Below, piece by piece: positions 17,521 to 25,188 of a stretch of DNA of 64,000 bases. A program made the position numbers and the translations under genes. The DNA is taken from positions 3,849,001 to 3,913,000 of the forward strand of contig NZ_JAQFIL010000001.1 in assembly GCF_029504655.1 (NCBI RefSeq), written 5' to 3'. Source of the stretch: Catalinimonas alkaloidigena (GTDB lineage Bacteria > Bacteroidota > Bacteroidia > Cytophagales > Cyclobacteriaceae). The first letter of the stretch is position 1; every line of letters starts with the position of its first letter. The notes below the pieces were generated by a model that did not search any database, was not told the origin of the DNA, and was given only the letters and a program-made list of their open reading frames with translations.

Positions 17521-18678
17521 TCAGGTAGCTGCTTTATCGTGTTCCAGCCTGGTTTTATCTTTTTCGTCTTTTTTCAGCTGATCATCCTCATCATCCACTG
17601 GTTTGCCTCTCCAGTAAGTCGCTAATGATGAGCCAGTGATATTCATGACAGGTCCAAATATCGCTGGAGCCAGACCTACAGTAGCTACTTTGCCTAACTC
17701 ATTGGCCAGCGCAGAGGCCAGGCCTCCATTTTGCATGCCTACTTCCAAAGCGATAGTTCGGCAGTCTCTTTCCACCATACCGGTAACCTTTGCTCCCCAA
17801 TAGCCCAGAAAATAGCCTGAAATATTGTGAAAAAATCCCGCGACAATCAGAACCAATCCTACATTTAATAATTCGTCACGACCGGCGGCGGTAATGATAG
17901 TGATAATATACGCGATGCCAAACATTGAAATGATTGGCATGGCATCATCCAGCCATTTAAATTTTCCGTGGAAAAAGTAGTTGAAAATTAAACCGGCAGT
18001 CACCGGAATGACTACGATTTTCATCATGCTCCACATCATACCCAAGACATCTACCTGTATAAATTCTCCACCCAACCAGGCCATCATATTAGGGGTAACA
18101 AACGGGGCTAGTAATGTCGCAAATGCAGTAAGCGTTACTGATAAAGCCAGATTCGCCTTCGCCAAATACGCCATTACGTTGGATGCCAAACCACTCGGTG
18201 AAGCACCTATGAGAATAATACCCGCTGCAATTTCCGGTGATACCCCCAGTAAATTCGCTAATCCGAAACCTACAAAAGGCATGATGGTGAATTGGAAAAA
18301 CATACCCAAGAGCACACCTTTGGGCATTTTAACTACCCCGGCAAAATCTTTGATGCTCATGGCAGTACCCATTCCAAACATAATAATTTGTAGTAATGGT
18401 GTGAACAGATTTTTCAGGTCAAAACCATTGACTTCCTGAAAATAGGAAGGATAAAACATGGCAACGGTGACAGAGGCGAAAATAATTACTGTAAAAGAAA
18501 AGCCTCGCAAAAATGAAAATCCCCGAAATGCTATGGCAAGAAAAAGAAAAAAGGCTGTCAGTAAGAGACCTATCCCACTTTCCAGCCCCATCAATAACAT
18601 AATGACTACTGCTAATGCGCAGGCAAACGCCAGGCCCAACATTATTTGGTAAATCGTTTTAGTCTGTTTCATATTCAT
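17521..18678 (-). CDS. Bile acid:sodium symporter (BASS) family transporter
   Basis: A 385-residue inner-membrane protein with about ten hydrophobic helices. The BASS core is seen in 'GASPSGLASNVMAYLAKAN' and the following 'TLLAPFVTP', and in the second half 'EVGMQNGGLASALA'. The last 30 residues are charged and cytoplasmic. BASS proteins couple Na+ import to organic acids; plant BASS2 carries pyruvate. Its position behind enolase-superfamily and RraA-family genes suggests import of a keto-acid product, but this is inference. A terminator at 18710 separates it from the upstream genes, so it probably has its own promoter or depends on read-through. Confidence 0.9.
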   Translation of the reverse strand: MNMKQTKTIYQIMLGLAFACALAVVIMLLMGLESGIGLLLTAFFLFLAIAFRGFSFLRGFSFTVIIFASVTVAMFYPSYFQEVNGFDLKNLFTPLLQIIMFGMGTAMSIKDFAGVVKMPKGVLLGMFFQFTIMPFVGFGLANLLGVSPEIAAGIILIGASPSGLASNVMAYLAKANLALSVTLTAFATLLAPFVTPNMMAWLGGEFIQVDVLGMMWSMMKIVVIPVTAGLIFNYFFHGKFKWLDDAMPIISMFGIAYIITIITAAGRDELLNVGLVLIVAGFFHNISGYFLGYWGAKVTGMVERDCRTIALEVGMQNGGLASALANELGKVATVGLAPAIFGPVMNITGSSLATYWRGKPVDDEDDQLKKDEKDKTRLEHDKAAT

Positions 18679-18709
18679 GTATTAGTACAGCACAAATTAA
18701 CAAAAAAGA

Positions 18710-18741
18710 AAATGCCAGGCTTAGTTAAAAACCTGGCATTT
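18710..18741 (-). terminator. Terminator of the enolase-superfamily gene run
   Basis: AAATGCCAGG (18710-18719) and CCTGGCATTT (18732-18741) form a 10-bp stem with a 12-base loop. On the minus strand a T-rich tract (TTTTCTTTTTTG) follows. It lies 12 bp past the stop of the gene at 18754-20214 and would end the long SusCD-dehydratase transcript. Confidence 0.85.
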
Positions 18742-18753
18742 CAAAAATAATAT

Positions 18754-20214
18754 TTAACTCCAGAGTCTATCAGCAGAGTCCACAGTATCCCACTCAGGAG
18801 TCGGCGCAAAGTATTTGGTACCTTTCTTCATATGTTCTTTCACTACATCCTCATTGAGTTCCACCCCCAAGCCGGGTTTCTCCGGTACTACTATATGCCC
18901 ATCTTGTACAATAGGTTTCTCAATTCCGGTGACCAGGTTTTCCCACCAATCTATATCCACTGAATGATGCTCCAGTGCGATGAAGTTCTGAGTGGCAGCC
19001 GCGCAGTGTACATTGGCCATCATGGATACTGGCGTACCGGCAAAGTGCATCATCATCGGAATACCATTTTCCTCTGCATAATCACCGATTTTTTTGGTTT
19101 CCAGAATTCCACCCGAAGAAGCGAGGTCAGGATGGACCATATCAATTGCACGAGCATCAATGAGTTTGATAAACTCTTCTTTCAGAAAAATATCCTCACC
19201 GGTGAGTGTAGGTGTAGTGATGTTGTTTGTAATCTCCTTCCACTTTTCAGTATACTGCCAGGGCACCAGGTCTTCCAGGTAAGCCAGGCGATACGGCTCA
19301 AGGACTCTGCCCAAACGTATGGCTTCATTGGTATCAAAATGGCCAAAATGGTCGGCTGCCAGTGGAATCTCATAGCCTACCACATCTCTCACCTGCTTTA
19401 CATACTCAGCAACTTTCTCTAAGCCTTCATCAGTAATCTGGATTCTGGTAAAAGGGTGGGCTGTGCTTCCGTAGCTGCCATATTCACGACTCCACTGCTG
19501 CCCGATGTCATACATGTTACTGTTGATGACCGTGTTCTTTTCGTCTTTCAACATTTGGATACCAAAATCCATTTTCAGGAAAGTATAGCCCTGGTCTACT
19601 CTTTCTTTCATGCGCTTGGCGTAGGTGATAGGGTCAGGAGATCCGGCGGTATCGCAGTATAAACGAACTTTGTCACGAAATTTACCTCCCACCATTTGAT
19701 AGGCAGGGACGTTATACGCTTTACCTGCCAAGTCCCAGAGCGCCATTTCCACTGCACATACACCTCCTGCCTGACGGGAATGTCCTCCAAACTGCTTAAT
19801 TTTCTTAAAGATACGATCCACATTACAGGGGTTCTCACCTAAAATACGGCTCTTCAGAAAAAGAGCGTATTTCGGACTGGCATGGTCACGAACTTCGCCC
19901 AGGCCATAGATTCCCTGGTTGGTATCTATTCTGATCACCGGACAGGGCATGGGGGCGTTGGCAATTTCCACCACGCGCATATCCGTAATTTTCAGGTCAG
20001 TAGGGCTGGAGTTTTTGTTGACTTTTTGGGTAGAGAACTCAAGAGTTTCTTCAATTGACTTGTTCATAAAGCCGCCTAATGCCAGCCCGCCCAGCCCCGC
20101 TTTCTGGAAGAATTCCCGTCTTCCATTGGTGGAGGACTTCTTTGCTGCCTCCTGCTTAACTACTTCTTTGTGGGCAGGCATTTTTAATAATTCATGTATC
20201 TTTTTAGCATTCAT
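18754..20214 (-). CDS. Mandelate racemase/muconate lactonizing (enolase superfamily) dehydratase, Tat-type leader
   Basis: A 486-residue enolase-superfamily protein. The leader 'NGRREFFQKAGLGGLALGGF' (about 30-49) is a twin-arginine type signal, here preceded by 30 polar residues. Metal ligands of the C-terminal barrel are Asp288 ('AADHFGHF'), Glu314 ('LEDLVPW') and Glu340 ('TGEDIF'); His390 ('MMMHFAG') is a likely catalytic base. On strand 2 the motif is Lys214-Met-Asp216, not the K-x-K of mandelate racemase. This pattern is closer to acid-sugar dehydratases (ManD/gluconate type). It should remove water from a sugar acid to give a 2-keto-3-deoxy acid. It is a close paralogue of the next gene upstream, 34 bp away, likely by tandem duplication. 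Confidence 0.88.
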   Translation of the reverse strand: MNAKKIHELLKMPAHKEVVKQEAAKKSSTNGRREFFQKAGLGGLALGGFMNKSIEETLEFSTQKVNKNSSPTDLKITDMRVVEIANAPMPCPVIRIDTNQGIYGLGEVRDHASPKYALFLKSRILGENPCNVDRIFKKIKQFGGHSRQAGGVCAVEMALWDLAGKAYNVPAYQMVGGKFRDKVRLYCDTAGSPDPITYAKRMKERVDQGYTFLKMDFGIQMLKDEKNTVINSNMYDIGQQWSREYGSYGSTAHPFTRIQITDEGLEKVAEYVKQVRDVVGYEIPLAADHFGHFDTNEAIRLGRVLEPYRLAYLEDLVPWQYTEKWKEITNNITTPTLTGEDIFLKEEFIKLIDARAIDMVHPDLASSGGILETKKIGDYAEENGIPMMMHFAGTPVSMMANVHCAAATQNFIALEHHSVDIDWWENLVTGIEKPIVQDGHIVVPEKPGLGVELNEDVVKEHMKKGTKYFAPTPEWDTVDSADRLWS

Positions 20215-20248
20215 AGTTATTAGATTGATGTATTAGATAATTATTGGG

Positions 20249-21688
20249 TTAACTCCAGAGTCGGTCCCAGGAACGTACTTCATTCCATTCTTCAGTGGGC
20301 GCAAAGTATTCCTCTCCTTTGGCAAGATGTTCTTTTACTACATCTTCGTTAAGTTCTACACCTATGCCCGGCTTCTCAGGTACATTGACATAACCATTCT
20401 GAACAATGGGCTTTTCAATGCCTGTCACCAGATCTTCCCACCATTCAGTATCTACTGAGTGATGCTCCAGGGCAATAAAATTGTATGTAGCAGCTATCGC
20501 ATGCACACTACCCATGAAGGAAACTGGAGAAGCAGCATGATGCACCGCCATTGCGATTCCATATTCCTCCGCCATATCACCAATAAGCTTGGTTTGCAAC
20601 AAACCTCCGGCGCTGCCAGGGTCGGGATGCACAATATCCACCGCTTTGTTCACGATCAGATCTTTGAAATAATCTTTATGATAAATATCCTCACCCGTCA
20701 TCGTAGGAGTGTCCAAAGCTTCCGTGATGGTCTTCCAATCCTCTGTATTTTGCCAGGGCACCATATCCTCCAGCCATGAAAGTGTATAAGGCTCAAAGGC
20801 TTTGCCCAACTTGATCATGCTATTTACACCCATATGGCCAAGATGATCAATACCCAGAGGAACCTCATAACCTATTGCCTCCCGTGTTTTGGCAATGTAC
20901 TCGGTAAGCAGCTCTATTCCTTTCTCTGTGATTTGTACTCTGGTCAGAGGGTGTTTGGTCTGCGCATAACTGGTAACATCGCGGTCTGTCCAACCTCGCA
21001 TCTCACCCCAGCCTGCAGTGTTAATAAGTGTGCCGGGTATATCTTTAATCAGGCCAATTCCTACGTCCATCTTGAGGATTGTAAAGCCTTTGTCTACCCG
21101 TCCCTTCATGCGTTGGGCAAACTGATCAGGATCACTCACCGTAGGGGTATCTACATAGATGCGCACTTTATCTCTGTATTTGCCCCCAAAGAGTTGATAT
21201 ACCGGCACTCCATACGCCTTTCCGGCCAGGTCCCAAAGCGCCATCTCTACACCGGAGACTCCCCCACCCTGGCGACCGTGCCAGCCAAACTGCTTGATTT
21301 TGCGAAAGATACGTTCCACATTACAAGGGTTATCTCCCAGTATCCGGCTCTTGAGAAAAAGCGCATAGCGCTTATCTGCTCCGTCTCTTACATCTCCCAA
21401 ACCATAAATCCCCTGATTGGTATCTATTCTGACCAATGGCACATTACCATATTTGGCAATGCGCAGGTCAGTGATCTGTAAATCTGATGGGGCAGAATGT
21501 TTGTTGACTTTCTGCGTAGTGTATTCCAAAGTCTCTTCTATCGGTTTGCCCAGAAAAGCAGAGCCAACAGCCAGGCCTCCCAGGCCAGCTTTCTGCATAA
21601 AATCACGCCTGCCGTTGCCGGATTTTTTTGCTTTTGCACTTTGCTCCGTGCCTTGCAGTCTTTTAATCCATTCTTTTTGATTTTTCAT
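20249..21688 (-). CDS. Mandelate racemase/muconate lactonizing (enolase superfamily) dehydratase, paralogue
   Basis: A 479-residue enolase-superfamily enzyme, similar over its whole length to the product of 18754-20214 (shared 'FLKSRILG.NPCNV.RIF.KIKQFG' pattern and shared C-terminus). A Tat-type leader 'NGRRDFMQKAGLGGLAVG' spans about 25-42. Key residues: Lys206-x-Asp208 on strand 2, Asp281 ('IDHLGH'), Glu307 ('LEDMVPW'), Glu333 ('TGEDIY') and His383/His384. It is probably an exported acid-sugar dehydratase. Having two close copies in tandem suggests related but different substrates or epimers. Spacing to the RraA-family gene upstream is 31 bp, so one operon is likely. Confidence 0.88.
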   Translation of the reverse strand: MKNQKEWIKRLQGTEQSAKAKKSGNGRRDFMQKAGLGGLAVGSAFLGKPIEETLEYTTQKVNKHSAPSDLQITDLRIAKYGNVPLVRIDTNQGIYGLGDVRDGADKRYALFLKSRILGDNPCNVERIFRKIKQFGWHGRQGGGVSGVEMALWDLAGKAYGVPVYQLFGGKYRDKVRIYVDTPTVSDPDQFAQRMKGRVDKGFTILKMDVGIGLIKDIPGTLINTAGWGEMRGWTDRDVTSYAQTKHPLTRVQITEKGIELLTEYIAKTREAIGYEVPLGIDHLGHMGVNSMIKLGKAFEPYTLSWLEDMVPWQNTEDWKTITEALDTPTMTGEDIYHKDYFKDLIVNKAVDIVHPDPGSAGGLLQTKLIGDMAEEYGIAMAVHHAASPVSFMGSVHAIAATYNFIALEHHSVDTEWWEDLVTGIEKPIVQNGYVNVPEKPGIGVELNEDVVKEHLAKGEEYFAPTEEWNEVRSWDRLWS

Positions 21689-21719
21689 GAGTACAGGTTG
21701 TGTATTAGTAGTTTTGAAT

Positions 21720-22655
21720 TTACCAGACTCTTCCTTCTAAGAATTCATCGAGCTCTTCCCTAGACATAGGTAGCATATCCGGATTATCATCCAACCAACC
21801 CAAAAAAGCTTCTTTGATGTCATCGGTCCAACGTGAATCTATCTGACCCGGAGTAAAGGTTCCTTCTCTCAACATCTGATGACCAAACTGGTCACGCAAA
21901 GCAATAAATTCAGCATTGGTGATCACTTCTTCAGCCAGATGGGCAGGAATAAATATTACGCCTTCTCGCTTGGCCAGAACCACATCGCCCGGCATGACGG
22001 TAGCTCTTCCTATACGAATGGGGGTATTAATACCGGTAAGCATCATATCTTTGATAAATGAGGGGTCCCAGCCACGTACATACGCATTGAATCCTTCAAT
22101 TTTAGAAAGTCCTTCCAGATCTCTGGATGAACCATCAAAGACAACGCCGTTGCCGGATTTAGCATAGATGGAATTGCCCAGGTTATCGCCAATGAGCGTG
22201 CCATCAACTATTTTCCCAAAGCCGTCGGCCACATACACATCACCCATTTGTAGTTCATCAATAGGCCATGAGTTTGATCCACCAATTCTTCCGTCTGCCT
22301 CACCCTGCGCTTCAATATCTTCAGCTACATCAGGGCGGGAGGGCATATATTGAGCTGTAAGGGCACGTCCGGCAAAAGGTTGGTCTTGATGAAGCATTTC
22401 CCATCCGCCATCAAACTGGTTATTGTAACCTTTATTACGCAGCACTCCCCAGGCCTCTTCTATTGAAATATTTTTAGCTCTATCCAGTAGTTCCTGAGCT
22501 ACTTTTGGTCGCCCGTCTGGATAGCGCTCTCCTTCCCAGTCAGAAGTTAACTCCATCATTTCCTCCTTACTTAAGGTTACATGCTGCGCCACAGTAGGTG
22601 AAGCAAAAAAAAGTAAGCCGGAAAAGATGAAAAAAATCAGGTAATTACGTTTCAT
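21720..22655 (-). CDS. RraA-family lyase with Sec signal peptide
   Basis: A 311-residue RraA-fold protein, longer than the usual 160-230 because of an N-terminal signal peptide (MKRNYLIFFIFSGLLFFASPTVAQ) and an extra N-terminal region. The RraA core shows 'VADGFGKIVDGTLIGDNLGN', 'GVVFDGSSRDLEGL' with the metal/substrate Arg-Asp pair, and 'VMPGDVVLAKREGVIFIP'. Real RraA inhibits RNase E, but the Arg-Asp group of the family are 4-hydroxy-4-methyl-2-oxoglutarate/4-carboxy-4-hydroxy-2-oxoadipate aldolases or oxaloacetate decarboxylases releasing pyruvate. Since it is exported, an enzymatic role is far more likely. It lies between dehydratase genes. Confidence 0.87.
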   Translation of the reverse strand: MKRNYLIFFIFSGLLFFASPTVAQHVTLSKEEMMELTSDWEGERYPDGRPKVAQELLDRAKNISIEEAWGVLRNKGYNNQFDGGWEMLHQDQPFAGRALTAQYMPSRPDVAEDIEAQGEADGRIGGSNSWPIDELQMGDVYVADGFGKIVDGTLIGDNLGNSIYAKSGNGVVFDGSSRDLEGLSKIEGFNAYVRGWDPSFIKDMMLTGINTPIRIGRATVMPGDVVLAKREGVIFIPAHLAEEVITNAEFIALRDQFGHQMLREGTFTPGQIDSRWTDDIKEAFLGWLDDNPDMLPMSREELDEFLEGRVW

Positions 22656-22772
22656 TATTTTGTTTCCTTTAAATTGTTAATACTAGTGTTAAAAACTTTT
22701 ATTTAATTTGAAATAAAGGGTTGAACTTATGAACCAGGCTTTAAATTAACAAGCAAAAACTTCATGCTATGC

Positions 22773-24053
22773 TTAAGCAAAGAATGGCACATTCTCATCA
22801 GCATACTTTCTTAGCCCTTCTTCATTGATTTCTACGCCTATACCCGGTTTGTTAGAAAGCGGTATGTGCCCATCCACGACCATCTCACCCTCAAAGTCTA
22901 CTATCTCTTTAAACATAGGATTTTTATGAAAATAGATCTGCCACTCCAGTATCATAAAGTTTGGTACCGAAGCACACACATGGCTGGAAGCCATAGCCCC
23001 CAGATAAGAAGCGACCATATGAGGGGCGAAAGGAACATAATATAGATTTGCCAGGTTGGCAATTCTTTGCGCCTCACCCAACCCTCCTGCTTTTTGTAAA
23101 TCAGGCATGATAATATCTGCTCCACCAATCTCCAGCAGACGGCGAAATGGATGGGCCAGGTATAAGTTCTCACCGGTACAAATTGGTGTGGAAGTTGACT
23201 CCGCTATCAGTCGGTATGCTTCCAGATTTTCAGCAGGGATGGGTTCTTCCAGCCACATCAGGTTAAGAGGTTCCAGCATATTGGCGACTTTCATTCCTGT
23301 AGTTAAATCATACCTGCCGTGCATATCGCAACAGATATCTATGTTAGGACCAACTGCTTCACGGGCAGCGGCAACCTGATCGTACATTCTTTGCAACTCT
23401 CCGGGGCTGGCAGTCCAGTTATATTTGTCATATTTATTAGGGTCGTTGGCTTGATCAAGGTCAAATTTTACAGCGGTCATGCCCATGTTCACGGCTTCAG
23501 TGGCTGCATCCGCAAAATCCTGAGGAGAGGGCAATGAACTCTGATAAAGTGCGGTATCCATATACACCCTGATGTTATCTCTGAATTTACCACCCAAAAG
23601 TTGGTATACCGGCATATTTAGCGCTTTCCCTGCCATATCCCAAAGGGCAGTCTCTATGGCAGTAAGCGTAGCGACATACATACCGGACTGAGCCCCTTCA
23701 AAAAACCCTCTGCGGCGAACATCCTCAAAAATACGGTGCATATTGAGAGGGTTATTTCCTTTAATACGCTCTCCCATCATTTTTACCAGATGATAGGTGC
23801 CGGGCGTAGCATCTACTGCCTCGCCGTGCCCGACAATATCCTGATTACTGTACACCTTGACAAACAGACTATGCCCGCCACGGATGTATGCACATTTGAC
23901 ATCAGTAATCTGTAAATCGGATGGTGCTGAATATAAAGACTGTTTTTGAACGGCGGCAAAAAGATCATTGGCAAAATTTGCAAAAAGAGAGAGGCCTACT
24001 GCTCCGGCAGCGCCTTTGGACATAAATGAACGTCTTGAGAAATTTTTGGTCAT
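22773..24053 (-). CDS. Mandelate racemase/muconate lactonizing (enolase superfamily) protein, Tat signal
   Basis: A 426-residue enolase-superfamily protein with a clear twin-arginine signal: 'SRRSFMSKGAAGAVGLSLFA' at about 6-25. Key residues: Lys196-x-Asp198 on strand 2, Asp243 ('CDMHGRYD'), Glu269 ('WLEEPIP'), Glu295 ('TGENLY') and His345 ('PFAPHMVAS'). It is more distant from the two tandem paralogues downstream and has the 'EEP' and 'APH' forms typical of galactonate/gluconate dehydratase-like subgroups. It probably acts on another acid sugar in the same exported route. Gaps of about 110 bp on both sides suggest weak coupling to neighbours but the same transcript. Confidence 0.88.
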   Translation of the reverse strand: MTKNFSRRSFMSKGAAGAVGLSLFANFANDLFAAVQKQSLYSAPSDLQITDVKCAYIRGGHSLFVKVYSNQDIVGHGEAVDATPGTYHLVKMMGERIKGNNPLNMHRIFEDVRRRGFFEGAQSGMYVATLTAIETALWDMAGKALNMPVYQLLGGKFRDNIRVYMDTALYQSSLPSPQDFADAATEAVNMGMTAVKFDLDQANDPNKYDKYNWTASPGELQRMYDQVAAAREAVGPNIDICCDMHGRYDLTTGMKVANMLEPLNLMWLEEPIPAENLEAYRLIAESTSTPICTGENLYLAHPFRRLLEIGGADIIMPDLQKAGGLGEAQRIANLANLYYVPFAPHMVASYLGAMASSHVCASVPNFMILEWQIYFHKNPMFKEIVDFEGEMVVDGHIPLSNKPGIGVEINEEGLRKYADENVPFFA

Positions 24054-24163
24054 TGGTTTTAGGTTTAGGTGTTATTGGGTATGGGCGTAGGAGAGTTTGA
24101 AGGTTTAGGAAGTTATAGAGTTTTATAAGCTCAACTCATAATCCTTTACCCAAAACTCTTCAC
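24054..24163. repeat. Low-complexity spacer of purine-rich repeats
   Basis: This 110-bp gap is built of near-repeats such as GGTTTAGG, AGGTTTAGGTGT, GAGAGTTTGAAGG and AAGGTTTAGGAAG on the plus strand. On the minus strand they read as runs of ATAACTTCC, AACCTTC and AACTCTCC. A similar text occurs at 57422-57468. No protein or clear hairpin is encoded. It looks like a degenerate intergenic repeat family. Confidence 0.35.
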
Positions 24164-25111
24164 TCACCAGGTCCGGTTTTCAAGTATTTCCTGAATTTGC
24201 TCAGGAGGGACCGGCAGCTCGTCAACATTGGCTTCTAACCATTGTGAAAAATCCTTTTCAATCTCATCAGACCATCGCGTATCAATCTGACCGGCAGTAT
24301 ATTTTTTTTCTCTCAGGCGCTGATGTCCGAACATGTCCCTTAACCTGACAATCTCAGAGGTCTTCACTACTTTTTCAGCCAGATGGGCTGGAATCACACT
24401 TACTCCACCTTCTTTCCCTAAAATCACATCTCCGGGGACTACCATCACACTACCCAGATTGATAGGTACATTCATGCCAATCAGTGTTGTGTTTTGCCCA
24501 TGAGAGGGGTTATGATGGGAAGGGTGATAACTTCTGACAAAAGAAGTGAATTCGGGTAACTCTTTGAGGCCTTCTATGTCCCGAATGGCTCCATTATAAA
24601 CGATTCCATTACCGGAATTAGCATAGATAGCATTGGCCAGATTGTCTCCTATGGTAGGGCCATCTTTATGCGCTCCAAACTGATCTGCTACGTATACATC
24701 ACCGGCTTGAAGCTCATCAACGGGCCATGAATTCTGCCCTTTGATGCGTCCTTCTTCATGCCCTTTGTCAAGGGTAGATTGATACACATCAGGCCTGCCT
24801 GGCATAAAGAGTGCAGTATATGCTCTGCCTACTAACACCTGCTCAGGGTGTATGCTAAGCCAGTCTTCTTCATATTGATGCTGAAAACCCTCATTTTTCA
24901 TTACTGCCCAGGCTTCCTCATGGGTAACTAACTTCATCCGTTCAAGAATTTCATCCGAAACCTTAGGGCGGCCATCTTCAAAACGCTCACCTTCCCAGAG
25001 GGGTGTGTAAAGCAACATTTGATCTCTGCTAATCGTCTGGGCTATCGCAATGTACTGGATAAAGATCAGGCAAATGAGCAGCATGCTCACTTTAAGGTTG
25101 TTTATTCTCAT
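24164..25111 (-). CDS. RraA-family lyase with Sec signal peptide, second copy
   Basis: A 315-residue protein similar to the product of 21720-22655. I start it at the ATG at 25111, giving a good signal peptide (MRINNLKVSMLLICLIFIQY, cleaved near AIA-Q); a TTG five codons earlier is less likely. The RraA core is seen in 'GPTIGDNLANAIYANSGNG', 'YNGAIRDIEGLKEL' with the Arg-Asp pair, and 'VVPGDVILGKEGGVSVIP'. The Arg-Asp motif supports an aldolase/decarboxylase on 2-keto acids rather than an RNase E regulator. It is the first enzyme gene behind SusD, 77 bp away, with a strong hairpin in between. Confidence 0.87.
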   Translation of the reverse strand: MRINNLKVSMLLICLIFIQYIAIAQTISRDQMLLYTPLWEGERFEDGRPKVSDEILERMKLVTHEEAWAVMKNEGFQHQYEEDWLSIHPEQVLVGRAYTALFMPGRPDVYQSTLDKGHEEGRIKGQNSWPVDELQAGDVYVADQFGAHKDGPTIGDNLANAIYANSGNGIVYNGAIRDIEGLKELPEFTSFVRSYHPSHHNPSHGQNTTLIGMNVPINLGSVMVVPGDVILGKEGGVSVIPAHLAEKVVKTSEIVRLRDMFGHQRLREKKYTAGQIDTRWSDEIEKDFSQWLEANVDELPVPPEQIQEILENRTW

Positions 25112-25133
25112 GGTAGTATTTATCAATTCATAG

Positions 25134-25162
25134 GATAGGCTGGATTGGATTTCCAGCCTATC
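25134..25162 (-). promoter_or_regulatory. Perfect 11-bp stem-loop between susD-like and rraA-like genes
   Basis: GATAGGCTGGA (25134-25144) and TCCAGCCTATC (25152-25162) pair perfectly with a 7-base loop. No T-tract follows on the minus strand. It therefore looks more like a stabilising or attenuating hairpin protecting the upstream susCD message than a full terminator. Confidence 0.6.
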
Positions 25163-25188
25163 TTTGTAATATACAATTCATTTTTTTC

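Noticed and set aside
19456..21481. Plus-strand frames across the dehydratase genes
   Set aside because: They are shadows of strong minus-strand coding regions and have no family pattern.
21720..22655. RNase E regulator RraA function
   Set aside because: A Sec signal peptide and sugar-acid gene neighbours argue for an exported enzyme of the same fold.
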